From Spirogloea muscicola (taxonomy: Eukaryota; Streptophyta; Zygnematophyceae; Spirogloeales; Spirogloeaceae), in the NCBI GenBank assembly GCA_009602725.1, contig WELB01000051.1:381263-423050 (forward strand): a DNA stretch of 41,788 nt, in the 5' to 3' direction. Numbering within the stretch: the stretch's first letter is position 1; every line of letters starts with the position of its first letter. The notes beneath the pieces were generated by a model. The model ran no database searches. It saw only the letters and a program-made list of their open reading frames with translations, and had not been told where the DNA came from. Shown piece after piece: positions 30,001 through 41,650 of this stretch. A program made the translations under genes and the position numbers.

Positions 30001-33000
30001 TGTCATTGACTCACCCAATTCTTACATTCTGATGTGCTGCTGAATCCCATGTGCTGCTTTGTCACTTGGCAGACTGGGCTCTGCCACATCTCTGCAGTGT
30101 CAGACGGTTACACCAAGGACCTCAGCAAGTCGTACACACCTGGCGATCTCGTCAAGGCCAAAGTTCTCAAAGTCGATGCAGAAAAGGAGCGCATTTCTCT
30201 GGGTCTGAAGGCGTCCTATTTTGCAGAGGGAGAGGCCTCAGCACCCTCAGGGCAGAGGCAGGAGGAAGACCTTGGTGACGACATGGACACCAGCTCCGAT
30301 AACGACTCTAACGACAATATTGACACCATCGCTGAGGCTCAATCTGAGGGCTTGGAAACTGAGCTTGAGACCATTGGGGATGAGGTGTATACCGAAAGAA
30401 ACCAGCTGCCAGCTCGCAGTGACAGAGACGTCGTTAAGTTTGGCATGGAGGGAGGAGTGGACGAGGTGGCTGAGCAACCCACAAGCACCGGCAAGAAGAG
30501 GCAGGCGAGCAAAGCCCCGGGCATGAAGGCGATGGATTTGAGTGATGTTGCTCCCCTAGAGGTCGACCTGGAGGACGCGGAGGGGATGCTCGAGGATGAG
30601 GAGCGAGAGGGAGGTGGACAAGACGAGCAGCTTGAGGAGGTGGTGGCGAGGAAGCGGAGCAAGCGGGAGAAGCGGAAGGAGAGGGAGCTGAAGTGAGGCC
30701 TCGTGCAAGTGCCATGCCATGGCCTGATTGCATTTCATACGCATCTTCTTTGCTCTCGCGCATCATCTAATGGGTCACGATGCACTTGGTGCCACGCTCT
30801 TGATTTTGCTTCAGAGGTGCTCAGCAATGTTGGATGTATATGAATTATCAGGGAGTTGGCGATTGAGGATGCGGAGAGCAGGCGCCTCGCTCAAGTTGCA
30901 AAGCCGGAGACGGCGGAGGATTTCGAGCGGCTGCTGCTGACCTCGTCTAGCAGCAGCTTCATTTGGGTCCAGTACATGGGCTACTTTCTGGACCTTGCCG
31001 AGGTGGACAAGGCGCGCGACGTGGCCGAGCGGTGCATGGCAATCCCATTGCCTCCTAATTTGTTCAAGCTCTTGGAGCCCTGTAGTGGCCTGACGGCCTG
31101 AGATTAAGGACTTGTATTTTAGGAGCAGCTTTCCAAATTGTGTTTCTGCTTCCACAAATACTTTGCTGCATAGCAGTGTTGTTGTGGTGCCTATGAGTCT
31201 GGTAAAGCAATGGAAAATTAGGACTAATTGAGATTAGTATTCCTTGTTATTGTTATCCTGCAGTGCTTTGAAGACAATCAATTACCGTGAAGAAGGGGAG
31301 AAGCTGAATGTCTGGATTGCTTACCTCAACCTCGAGAACATGTATGGGAGCCCGCCAAAGGCAAGTGCGATTGGGCCGCTCGAGGCAGTCATAAGCATGA
31401 AGCATTGCTTGGCAGACAACATGGTCTTTGGGCGGACGAAGTGGTCTAGCTTGTCAATGTTGACATTTGTTGATTGTCAGATTGCAAGTGCAGCATCAGT
31501 TTCAAGGATGTGCTTTCCAAGTTCCGAAGTGCTCGATTTCTCTAACAAGCTGAAGCTGAATTCAAGATCGATCTTGTGGTGGAAAGTGATAAGTGACGTG
31601 TGTGCTGCTATTGACATTGACCTCCTTCCTAGCAGGAAACTGTCCTGAAGCTGTTCCAGCGAGCACTGCAGTACGTGGACAAGAAAAAGCTGCACCTTGC
31701 GCTTCTGGGGATTTTTGAGCGGGGCGACCAGCACGACATGGTCGACGAGCTCTTCCTCTCCACGACCCGCAAATTTAGCACCTCGGCCAAGGTATGGTAT
31801 GGCCTGGTGCTCCCCGTCACATGATCCTAGACTCTGCGGCTGCAGCTTTCATGCTTGTTTGGCAAGCTCACCAGCGTCGACCCTCACTGATCTCTGGGTA
31901 CCTCTCTGCTATTTTGTCATGCGCGTGGTGAGTGAAGCTACTCTTGCCCTTCTGGCGAGCCCTGAGATAGAGTCGTGGAATGTCGACCCAGGCGTTGGCT
32001 TCTGTGGCAGAGGCTCCCTGCAAAGTGAAAGCTTGCTGAGCTTGGCACAAAGTTCTAATAACTGGTTAATTGTGAGATTATTCAGGTGTGGCTAGGCAAC
32101 ATAGAGAACCTCCTGAAGAGGGGCCTAAGTGAAGCAGCGCACAAGGCTCTGGACCGCTCGCTGCTGAGCCTGCCAAAGCGGAAGCACATCAAGGTACGAT
32201 CGGAGTTCTTGAGAGCATACGAGTAGTAGTGCCTCATCTACGCTAGAAGATAATGTCAATGCTGTGGATCTTAGCATTCTGCACTGTGAGATCAAGTATT
32301 GCATTGGTCAACTTATACATAGCCTCCTAGCCGACCTTAGTACCTAGACATCAGACTCTCAATCACATATGCCATATTACTAGATGCATATACATACATG
32401 GTGCCACTTAATTCATTAGCTGGTGCACAATTCCCTTGCCCCTGCAGGTCATTTCGAAGGCGGCGCTCCTGGAATTTAAGCTGGGGTCGGTGGAGCGTGG
32501 GCGGGCCATGTTTGAGGGCATCCTTCGTAACTACCCAAAGCGCATTGACCTTTGGAGCATCTACTTAGACCAGGTCCAATGCACACCCACCATACAGCTA
32601 AGCTATCAGTCCCGGCATTCTGGAGTATGCATTGTGGCAATATAAGGCTACAATGTAGGGCCTAGGGTGCAGGACAATTGGGTAAGGGTCAGTGGAGTTT
32701 AGGTCTTTAATGCTTCATGTGTGGCCTATGAGTTTGATGAGCGGCTAACTCATAATATGCTCCACCTTTAAATCAAATGCCTCCAAGTAGTAAGTAAGAA
32801 ATGCACACATCTCGTTTTTTGCAGGAAATCAAGAAGGGAGACGAGGTTGTTGTAAGGGGCCTGTTTGAGCGCGTCATCTGCCTCAATCTCCCGCCGAAGA
32901 AGATGAAGGTGAGGGTTGGGCTTTTTGGCGGCAACAGAAGCTAATTGGAGTCCATGCCAGTGTCTTTGTGGAGCAGTTGCAAGAGAAAGGGCTGCTGACT

Positions 33001-33134
33001 TCAAAGATACCTTCTTCCTGCAGTTTTTCTTCAAGAAATACTTGGACTACGAAAACACTCAGGGTGGCGGGGAGCGAGCGGAGAAGGTGAAAGCCAAGGC
33101 CATGGCATACGTGGAGTCGAAGTTTGGAGCATAA
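18086..33134 (+). CDS. RRP5: RRP5/PDCD11, S1-repeat rRNA-processing factor
   Basis: RRP5 is a nucleolar protein needed for early pre-rRNA cleavages for both ribosomal subunits. Exons: 18086-18128, 18329-18570, 18974-19192, 19509-19685, 19889-19994, 20142-20272, 20471-20593, 20717-20788, 21039-21131, 21320-21433, 21606-21728, 22004-22189, 22393-22473, 22604-22740, 22959-23093, 23305-23504, 23735-23800, 24105-24211, 24403-24483, 24662-24736, 25149-25250, 25565-25733, 25945-26081, 26706-26798, 26925-27028, 27207-27348, 27488-27731, 27910-28132, 28366-28785, 29014-29074, 29367-29512, 29656-29845, 30073-30692, 30852-31031, 31264-31360, 31636-31791, 32086-32193, 32448-32573, 32825-32908, 33024-33134. 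The sum is 6,024 bases (2,007 residues plus stop), all in phase. The N-terminus has [16 protein letters not shown]. About 15 S1-like repeats follow (for example [15 protein letters not shown] and [12 protein letters not shown]), then an acidic linker, then HAT/TPR repeats ([50 protein letters not shown]). Family members run about 1,730-1,900 residues, so it is slightly long. The start could instead be the ATG at 18095. Four introns appear to be GC-AG. Confidence 0.95.
18571..18973 (+). other. RRP5 intron 2, apparent GC-AG intron
   Basis: The exon ends CTCAAGCTCAAG and the intron starts GCACGG; it ends GGCTGCAG. No GT donor nearby keeps the frame. Joining here gives [16 protein letters not shown], matching the TLKNISPGMKLWGVV-like segment expected before the first S1 repeat. 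Confidence 0.7.
20789..21038 (+). other. RRP5 intron 8, apparent GC-AG intron
   Basis: The exon ends AACATGCGG followed by GCAAGC, close to the GCAAGT consensus for GC donors. The acceptor is TTGTGCAG. Joining in phase 0 gives [13 protein letters not shown], the expected RARILYV start of an S1 strand. The next GT donor downstream would add residues that do not fit the family. Confidence 0.7.
21772..21869 (+). repeat. Perfect 49-bp tandem duplication in RRP5 intron 11
   Basis: AGTGTCCTTCCAATTTGTGG and the following bases, ending GTCAGAGT, occur twice back to back (21772-21820 and 21821-21869) with no difference. It lies fully within the intron and does not touch splice sites. The lack of any difference suggests a recent event or an assembly artefact. 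Confidence 0.9.
25362..25425 (+). repeat. Octamer minisatellite TTGAGCAT x8 in RRP5 intron 21
   Basis: Eight adjacent 8-base units, TTGAGCAA, TTGAGCAT twice, TCGAGCAT, TTGAGCAT, TTAAGCAA, TTAAGCAT and TTGAGTGT, fill 25362-25425. It is a short degenerate minisatellite without apparent coding role. Confidence 0.85.
27029..27206 (+). other. RRP5 intron 25, apparent GC-AG intron
   Basis: The exon ends GGCCAAAG and the intron begins GCACAT; the acceptor is TTGTATCAG. Joining the split codon gives [15 protein letters not shown] and then GGRLLLLLD, matching the GQ.V.A.V...GGRLLLLLD run of RRP5 proteins. No GT donor keeps this frame. Confidence 0.7.
31361..31635 (+). other. RRP5 intron 35, apparent GC-AG intron with consensus donor
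   Basis: CCGCCAAAG is followed by GCAAGTGCG, the textbook AAG/GCAAGT donor of GC-AG introns. The acceptor is CCTAGCAG. Joining in phase 0 gives [20 protein letters not shown], matching the Y.....PPEEAV.KVFQRALQ segment of the HAT repeats. Confidence 0.85.
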
Positions 33135-33307
33135 GATGACCGTCAAGCAATGCATAGCAGGCCAAAGTGCTGAATGAAGGCCTGCATGCCTCATGGACAA
33201 CTTTGAGCCAGACAGCAAGTATTTGCTACACAGCCACATGTCAGTTGCAAGCCGCTTATGAGAACCTGCAAAGGCCTCGCAAAGAATATCCAGCTGTTGT
33301 CAACCAG
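33135..33307. other. Short convergent gap between RRP5 and CysRS
   Basis: Only 173 bases separate the RRP5 stop (33132-33134) from the CysRS stop (33308-33310). Both 3' untranslated regions must lie here or overlap the neighbouring gene. No TGTAA-type or AATAAA poly(A) signal was recognised on either strand. Confidence 0.6.
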
Positions 33308-36300
33308 TCAAGAACTTAGTCTAGTAATCTCATCTGTCAACATGTGGACTTCTGCTCTGAGTGTCTCCAGGAAACCGGGCTCATTTGCCTGCTTCTGCAG
33401 GAACTTGTCGTGGCCATCTTGAGCTTTCTTTGCATCCTTCTCAGCCGCCTGCACTCATCATTGTCATAAGACACCACATAAGTGCCAACTCTAGAACAGT
33501 GACTTTGTAAGCAAGAAGAATAGCTCTTGGTGGCACACGGATGGGTTCTGGAAGTCTTTTGGGATGTTGAATACAACCTTGCGAGCTTTCCCAGAGAGCT
33601 CCTTGCCCGCACTGTCATGGGTGGGAATGCCGCTTGAGTCAAAGGTGGAGAACTTGTCCTTGTCCCGAAGGAAGAAGTCGCCAGGCGGGAGCGCAGCTGC
33701 ATCCCACTTCTCCAGCTCCTTCACCTGGATTTGAGCAATGGCATGGCACTCTCAGAACGTCAAATCCTTTGCACCTCCACGACACAACAAAGCTGGCAAG
33801 CCCAAACTTCGTAGGCTACACATGAGCTATTGCAACCTGTCACCAGAGTGTGTCTAAGGAGTGTGTCTTGACCTTGACAGTGCGCTTGTTCTCCAACTTT
33901 TTGAGGGCCTCGCTGGCTATCAGCCGCTGCTTCTCATCCCGCTCCTGTCGCAACGTATCCGCGTTGTCCAATTTCCAGATAGAAGGTGCATTTGTACGGT
34001 CCTCCAGCCTCACTCCCAGATCCACAAGTGTGTAGTCCCTCACCTTATCAGTCAGTCCCAACATTGCTTCCTGAAAAAAACTAAGGGCAAGTTGAGTAGA
34101 CCGTTACGTCATGGACTGCAGTACAGTATGTATAACGTCCGTCTTTCATGTTCAGAATGCAGAGAGTCAAAAGTATCCATGCACAAGCAAGGTGCTCAAA
34201 AGCCCACACCTTTGAAGCACCTTCTCTCGCTGCAGCCCGTACTTGATCTCGGAAGGCCAAGAAGGCATCTAAATACGGGCCCTGGCATCCGTAAACACGC
34301 ATTAGCCAGCTACATTTGCAGAGTTCCATACGAGCTGCCATCCCTAACAGTCCTGGCAGCCTTCTGCAGCCTTCTGCCCTTCATATATGGAGCCCGAGTG
34401 CAACATTCCAGATAAAGTAAAGTGCTTACAACTTGAGAAGCAAGCAAAGAACCACCTCCAGGAGCACCAGCCCCTGTGCCCCTGCTGAAAGCAAGCTCGT
34501 CTGTTGCCTCCACCAAACCTGTTATCAGACGAAATACCAGGGAACCGCAAGAGGTTTGAGGAACAATGCAATACAACAGACACAGTCAAGGAGCTTGGAT
34601 GAGCTTGACTACAAGAAGTGACAAGGTGGCACAACACACAAGTACTTTTGCTTATCAAGCAGTCAAGGTTGCAGTACTAGCAGTGCAATGCTGCCACGAC
34701 CTTGGCTGCTAAGTAGGAGGGCACAGGCTTTTGTGATGGATGAGTAGACTCACCGAACACAGCCAGTATGCGATTAACGTGAGAGGCAGCCTTCCTCAAG
34801 AGAAGGGGTCTGACTCGTTGCCTCACTGCACTTTTCTGCACCACAGGCCACCAATCCATCAGTCCTGCAACCATAGTAATCTCCTGAATGGGCCATACAT
34901 GCCGAGTTCCTGAGCTTCTGCTCAATCTGTGCACAGCTGAAAATGCGTTGAGCAAGACAAGCAACAAGAATGCTCTCCTTGTTTCACAATTCTAGGTTTG
35001 TGTATATGAGAAACAGTCAATCACTACATACCTGGCTGATATATACGTTGACTGCTGTACACAACTCTGAGAGTGAGAGCATGGCTCTTGATGTGTCAAA
35101 ATTATCCTCCAATCGCCTGTGTACCTGCGTATCATGCGTCCTGATTATAAGGAGGTTGCTACCACAAGCGTTGAGCTCTGCTCGGCTGAAAAATATCTAT
35201 ATGCGACGTGCAATTGCTTCAGAGCAAGTACAGAAGTGCATTGTGACACCACAAGCAGCATACCCCTTACCTCGACCTGGCTAAGCAGAAGTTGATTGTG
35301 GAGCTCCTTCTCCTCTGCTGCCCAGCGCTCCTCTCCTTGCTCACCCTGGCATGAATTTGCAAGACATTGTGCTCCATGACTTATGATGGCAACTATTCAT
35401 TTGCATAAAGCATGAGAAGCCAAATCTGCTGAACAAGAACTATGGATGCTGTCTTAAGTTTGATTGGCTGCTTCAAGAATGATAGGGAGTAGTGCATCAT
35501 GATACAGAAGCAGTTGGGTTGCATGGGTGCAGCCAACCGCTTCTCTGAGGGCAACCTCCACATTCTGAAAGAAGTTTTTCAGCTGCTTCTCTTTAGACAA
35601 AGCCTCCGCTATTGTAGACTCCCCGAAATTCATGGGCTGGACATAATTTGTGAGCACCATGCATCAGCAAGTGTACCTTCTCATGGTGATATTAGTCAAT
35701 GAAAGCATCAGACTTGTGCTTTGCAGCAACTGTGGATATACAAGGACTACATGAAAGGCTGGCACAAGTATGCATCTCTCTGCCTTGCTACTTACCATGT
35801 CCCAAGATTGAAGTACAAATAGAAGCCGGATTTGCCTGGCTGTGTACTTCTCAAGAGCCTGTCAACACATTGGCAATAGTGGGGCAAAACCGGCACGGTT
35901 ATGCTGATTGTCTAGCATGGGTCGTTTTGCCAATCCCGTGGGTTTGACCTATATCAGCTGCGGCATTTAGATTGCATGACCAAGCTCCCACGGCAAGTTG
36001 CAACGACGGGAAGCCAAACTACACAAGGGCCTGGAAAGCGGTGCACACCTGTTGTATGGTGATAAAATTCTTCAAGGACTTGGACATCTTGAGTCCCTCA
36101 ATGTGCAAGTGGCCTGTGTGAAGGAAATAATTCACCCACTGCGGAATAACCAAGGGCAACTTCAGGAACTGTACAACACTCCCAACTCAAGGGTGACAAT
36201 TCTGAACACTTCAGCTATTGGAGACTGCTAACAACAATATCAGAGCTGCATTCACAAACCAGAGCTTGCATGTCTGATTATGATTTCTAGGATGATGCAG

Positions 36301-39300
36301 GATATTAAGAAATGAGATCACATGCTGATGGCAGACCTGATTGCAGTCAAAGAAGGCCTCTGCCTGAGCAAGCTCATTGTCATGATGCGGAAATCTAAGA
36401 TCCCTGTCAAACAGGACAAGCAAAGTATGAACAATGTAAGGCACTACTGCCCACTCAAAGTTGAAGGCACTGGCCAAAAACATCTTGAACTGCACAAGCA
36501 AGTCACCAGCTCCATCAGTGCCGTTCATGACACATCCAACTTCAGGATCTGGGATTACCACCCCATGCAACTCTTTGACAATGTACTAGAAGCTTCGATC
36601 AGCACTGTGTTTGATCAGGACTTACATGCCTCCGGAGTGGATGTCCATGCTCTGGCCAAGGATATCGCTAGCCATCGCTGAGCATTCAATATGCCAACCA
36701 GGTCTCCCACGGCCCCAGGGAGACTCCCACGAGGGCTCGCCTGGCTTGCTGGCCTGCAATGCCATTTACAGCAGTTGGGATAACAACTATCTGAGAGGAC
36801 CACCTCTCCTCATCTGATTGCAGCTGTCTTGCAAGGCTGCTTTGTGGGTGACAACATGTCATACTCACAATCTCGGTAGTACCTGTGCATCTCTGCATGC
36901 AAAGACCTGAGCTTGCCAACCCAAAGTAATAAGTTGGACAAGCACGCAACTTCTGCATCCTGCTTTGGAGGCAACCATACCTTCCAGAGAGCAAAATCGT
37001 TCGGACTGCGCTTTTCAGTAGTTTCGAAGTCAGCCTCAGACTCCGAGGCTAAAGCGGCGCTGCCGACTGCCCATGGGCACAGCTTCCCATACACATGCCC
37101 TGCATTCCTGCCGGCATTGTGAGCTACATTAAAGCAGTTGCACCCCATGTTCACTTAATAAGTTGCACAAGGTTACTCTCTGGCTTATTGTAGTCCTTCA
37201 GCAAGAGAGTGGCGAGGTTCCACCAAGAAGGGGCGTTGCATCTCGTTCTTCGAGTAACTCATGCTATGGATGGCGAGAGTCAGTAATATTTGTCCATTGC
37301 AACCACAGTATCTCCTTGAGCGTGCTTAAAGCAGATGGAGCACCTGAAGGCCAGTGTATCGAAATAAACACTTTGATTCGACTCATAGGCAAGACCCCTC
37401 TCCACTATCTTGGCCACGTAGTTGATAATTGGCTCAATGTACCTGCATGCAAGGTAAGGAGTCAACCACTTGCTACACTGCAAAGTACAAGGCCATTCTA
37501 GGAAGCAGGTCGTGCTGAGTGATGCAGTAAGTGCAGTTCACAAGACCTAGTGTGCACTGTAAGGATAACGAGGTGAGCTGATGACCAGGCTGAAGCCAAA
37601 GAGGAGCCACCAAGGAGTGGCGATGTACCAGACTTTGGCTAAGTCTAATTTGACCTCAACTCCTCTATGCTGGATCTGAACCTGATCACTCATTTGGACA
37701 TCTTTTCTTTGCCAACAGTTGCCCTCAGCAGACGCAGATGTAAGATTGGGCCACAAACGCAGCAGCTTACTCTGTGACACGAGTAAGCACGTCGGGAGGT
37801 CGCACACCAAGAGCTGCCATGTCCTTGAAAAAATCCTCTTCACACCTGCACGAGTATGTCACAACCAGCTCACGACACGTAAGGTATGTTCTCAACCATC
37901 TGCAGGATACATAGAGCATCTCAAACACACTTAAGCTGAAAAATAGATGGGGTGCAAAACCTGGCTGCGTGCTTCCGGTATATTGAATGATCTGTGACCT
38001 GGGCTCCTCGTTGAGCATCTAGCTCCCCACACAGGCTATCTCCTCCAAGTGCGATGAGATCAGCCACACTTAGCGTATCTTGAGCACGTGCCAGCTTCTC
38101 TTCAAGTCCACTTATTTTCTCCTGGAGCTGATGCAACTTCAACTCCTCCTGAGCAACTTGCTGTGAAGAGTAAAGTAGTCAATGAGTCAATGAGCCTCTC
38201 CTAGGCCCGAAGCTTTGTAGCCTATTACAGACGCCTCAATGCTGGATGAATTTGGGAGGTGCATTGAGCATCCCTTGCAAACCATTCCCATGCGTTAGCA
38301 ACCAAGCGCACAACTGCATTGTAGCAAAGATCTTACTGTGGCAAGCTCCTCCTTTTGGCGGGCGGCTGCAGCAGCAGCAGCGGTCTCTTGCGTTCTGCGA
38401 ATCTGCAACTCTAAAGGCTGAAGCTCAGTGGGAGGAAGAGCTACAGGAAAAAATTTGATTCCGCGTTCCCGGAAATTGATTCTGTCTGAGCTGCTGCTGC
38501 AGTTGCTGGCATAGTGCAGCTAGAATAATCTCAATGTCCACTTTGCAAAAGCTTCAGCAAGCTCATGGCTATAAGCATGACTTGGACCATCTAAATTTGA
38601 CGAGCAACATTCCCTGTCAGAAGGATAAGGATTTAACCAGTGATGCTTAGGTACATATCCTACATGGATGCTTATGGAGGGGCTTTGGCAATGCAACACT
38701 AAAGGTCGTCTGTGGAACATCTCAAGCTCACTACCTTCTCTTCTTGCTTCACAAGACCTGCCTTCAGTGCCTGCTGCACGTCAACTTGGACCTGCCAACA
38801 TGGACGAGTGGTACAACTCCTTACATACTTGCAGCTGCCTACAACTTTACTGCACACTGAGAAAGTTTAGGCTATTATTGTGCTCTTCAGCAATAAACTA
38901 GGAAACTACAGCCTGAGACAGCTAAGCCACCTGCTTTGGGTCTATATTGTTGGCCAGGTACTCGTTCAGAAGGTGATTTCGGCGAGCCCTGTGGATAATC
39001 TTGTCATCCACATCCGTCACATTCATCACATAGAAAATCTGATAGCCAAAATAGTCCTGAGCTCAGAGACGCAAGATACAGGTACCTGTGAGCAGCTGTG
39101 AGCAGCAGGACAGACATACAATGCATCTACATTGTCCTCTGATTAAGACCGAAGAGGCACATTTCAGAGGAGTCTAACAGCTCTACCTCAGGCCGTCAGC
39201 AAGCCCCCTAGCTAGGCCAGCCTGCTCAGGTGCTGTGGGTTGACACTCTCACTGGCTGTCAGCACATTCCTTCAGATGCACATACTGGAAGACGTACAGA

Positions 39301-39755
39301 CAGCAGCTAGAGCGAGGTGCGTGGCCCGTCACCTCCAGGATGCGGCGGATGATGTCGAAGGCGAGGTACGTCCGGGCGTGGCCGACGTGAGACGAGTCGT
39401 AGACCGTCGGGCCGCAGATGTACCATGTCACTGGCCAGCGAAGCGCCGAGAAGCCGCACAACAAGAGTCTGAGCTGGCAGGCTGAACTCTCGGCTTCCGC
39501 GAGGCCGCCGCCAGGCGGGCGTCCACGAGGCAATGGGACTCACGGCGAGCGCGTCGTCTGCCCGCTCAGGCGGCGCGGTCGCGGAGCTGGCTCACCTTGG
39601 CGGCCGCCGGAGCTCGCCACGAACGGCACCTTCTCGTTGCAGAGGCTGTTGCTCACGCGCAAGCCGCCGCCGCCGCCGCCGCCGCTTGCGGCGCCCGGCG
39701 GCGGGTGCCATCGCGCGAAGGCCGCCGCCGTCTCCGCCATCGCGGGGCCGTCCAT
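33308..39755 (-). CDS. CARS: Cysteinyl-tRNA synthetase, eukaryotic cytosolic type
   Basis: A class I synthetase that charges tRNA-Cys with cysteine using ATP. Exons: 39755-39596, 39430-39333, 39056-38931, 38791-38735, 38402-38337, 38160-37961, 37845-37771, 37442-37344, 37107-36981, 36753-36626, 36403-36337, 36138-36049, 35858-35796, 35636-35538, 35345-35277, 35124-35032, 34835-34754, 34518-34433, 34281-34210, 34070-33873, 33724-33578, 33448-33308. The sum is 2,343 bases, 780 residues plus stop, close to the usual 750 or so. Seen directly: [19 protein letters not shown] (zinc Cys and the HIGH box as HVGH), IECSAM and HHDNE (the other zinc ligands), and [10 protein letters not shown] (KMSKS loop). 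A coiled-coil insertion (exons 4-6) is typical of eukaryotic enzymes. The C-terminus carries [18 protein letters not shown] and a basic helix. No targeting peptide is evident; the N-terminus has a seven-Gly run. The donor at 34432 could instead be 34429, adding one Val. Confidence 0.95.
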
Positions 39756-40572
39756 GGCGTGTCGCGGGGGGCGCAGGACAGTGGCACACTGTGCTGCCGT
39801 TTGGTAAGCAAACCCTGCCGTTGCTTTGGTTTATGAATATGAAGCCCCAAACGTTGTACTAGCTTTTGCCATTCCCCCCATCAGGCTTTTACCTAAACAA
39901 AGCAATGGCTGACGTTAGCCACCCCTTCATGTCATGCGCACCACGCGCCTTCCCACTATCAGGAGCGCTACATGGAAAGATTCATATGTAGTGTGCTAAG
40001 CAGGTCTAGAGTGATCGCCGGGTCTGAATGACCGTGAGTCATCCATTAGTGTAGTCCTTTTCCGGCACCTCTTTCTTTGGCTTTGGCCATTGTCCGGTAG
40101 ACATCCGCTTGTGGGTTGCCCACCTTAATTGGTCACTGGTACTGTTCTCAGGCCTGGCTCTTGAAGGAGCATGCATGCATGCGCGACTGGCCATTCCCCT
40201 AATGGCCCCAAACTCTCCAACGGATTCAGTGCATCTTATCAGGTCCCTGAGAGGATGATCCTCTGCGCTGCCGCTGGGAGGCCTGCTGCTGGTGCTGCCT
40301 AGAACTCTGCAGCTCGTTTCTTTGAGGGCCTCCTTGCTCTGTACGCAAGCCCCAGGATGGGCTGATCCATGTCTACACCCAGAACACGCTGCCCTTTGAG
40401 GGCGACTCATCACTCACTACAGTATACTCCTCGGAGTACCCTTGTCCCCAACAGAGCTCCGGCGCTCCCATGAGTGCAAGGCTTGACCCAAGAAGCTCTG
40501 CGTTTGCACGACACCCATGCCTTATAATCGCTCATTGCTCTGGTCATACCTCGCCGGCACACTATGCTGACC
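39756..40572. other. Intergenic DNA upstream of CysRS
   Basis: This holds the CysRS 5' flank and the 3' flank of the next minus-strand gene. Open frames on both strands (minus 40413-40039; plus from about 40350, with VYTQNTLPFEGDSSLTTVYS) resemble no family I know and have no splice partner. A GC-rich stretch adjoins the CysRS start. Confidence 0.4.
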
Positions 40573-41650
40573 CTATGGAGGCGCCTCCTTGCCACTGCCG
40601 TGCTTTTCGACCCCATCCGAAGACTCATCACCGTCCTTGCTGCCATCCTGCAGGCAGACCGAGGCCAGAGGGACTGCCACGTGAGTAAGCTGCAGCGCCA
40701 AAGTGCACACAGAGGAGGTCAGATGCGTATAGCCACAGCACTCTGCACCAACCTGCGGTTCACTATATTGCTGGTAGCTGGCCTCGAAGAGGGACGTGGC
40801 GTATGCGGCAGGGTTGTAGATGGAGCCACCGAGCACGTCGGCGGCAGAGCTCAGGGAGTGGCGCCGCGAGGACGAGGCGCCGCGGTCTGGTGTGAACAGA
40901 TGCCCAGAAGCGCCGCTGTTCTCAAGGTCCAGCAGCGCGTATGGTGCACCAGCAGAGGCTCCGAGGCGGTACAGCTGCCACCACAGCAGCGCAGAAGCGA
41001 GGCGCAGCGCCGCGCCCGCCGCCTGCGCCAGGAGCAGGACCTTGAGTGACAGGACCTCGAGCCAGCTGTCGCCACCACCGCCGCTGTGGGAGTGCCTGAG
41101 ACCGAGGCGCAACATGGCCTGTGTCAGGTGCCAAGAGCGCAGGCCTTTCTAGCAAAGCTGGCCAACTGCATGTCCCATAGCGGCATTGGCAAGGCGTCCT
41201 AGCGCTGGCTGGGACAACGTACATGACGCGGCCCCAGCGGAGGCGGCACTGACCAGGCGGCGCGCGAGAAGGTGGCGAGCCAAGCTGCATCGAGCAGGAG
41301 CGTCGCCGGCAGCAGCAGGGCGGCGTAGGTGCGGCCCAGCGCCTGGCTGCCGCTCTCCAGCGCCACCAGCGCGAAGAGCGCCGCTGCGAGGTCCGCCGCC
41401 GCTGCGCCCGTGTACCACGGGCCCGCACTCGCAGCTGCTTCGCAGGCCAGCTGCGGCGGCGTGCGGCAATTAATCACCGCCTCCGTACCCTGCCGCCGTC
41501 GCCGCCGCCGCCGCCGCCGCCGCCGTGGTGGGGCCACTGAAGGAGGGAGCTGCGTACCTGGGCATACAGCAGCTTGGTGGCAGCGAGCTGAACGTCGCCG
41601 CAGTCCTCGAGCCATTGGAGGGCAACGATGCGCCGCCACCACGGCAGCAT
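40573..41650 (-). CDS. Predicted small multi-pass membrane protein, possibly AGTRAP-like
   Basis: The model has four exons: 41650-41558 (MLPWWRRIVALQWLEDCGDV...), 41450-41250, 41118-40753 and 40647-40573, giving about 244 residues. Three hydrophobic segments are visible: GAAAADLAAALFALVALES, TYAALLLPATLLLDAAWLAT and VLLLAQAAGAALRLASALLW, followed by WQLYRL, a Ser-rich linker with SIYNPAAYATSLFE, and an acidic tail ending SGKEAPP. The LLLD-helix followed by an LLL..helix..YR order recalls the AGTRAP family, but that is a weak by-eye match. The donor of exon 2 is unsure: GTGCCG keeps frame, while the stronger GTCAGT does not. The frame stays open to the window edge through a poly-Gly stretch, so the true start may be upstream and outside. 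Confidence 0.45.

Noticed and set aside
40039-40413. Minus-strand frame of 124 codons ending in KKEVPEKDYTNG
   Set aside because: No family resemblance, and the upstream gene already has a natural stop at 40573.
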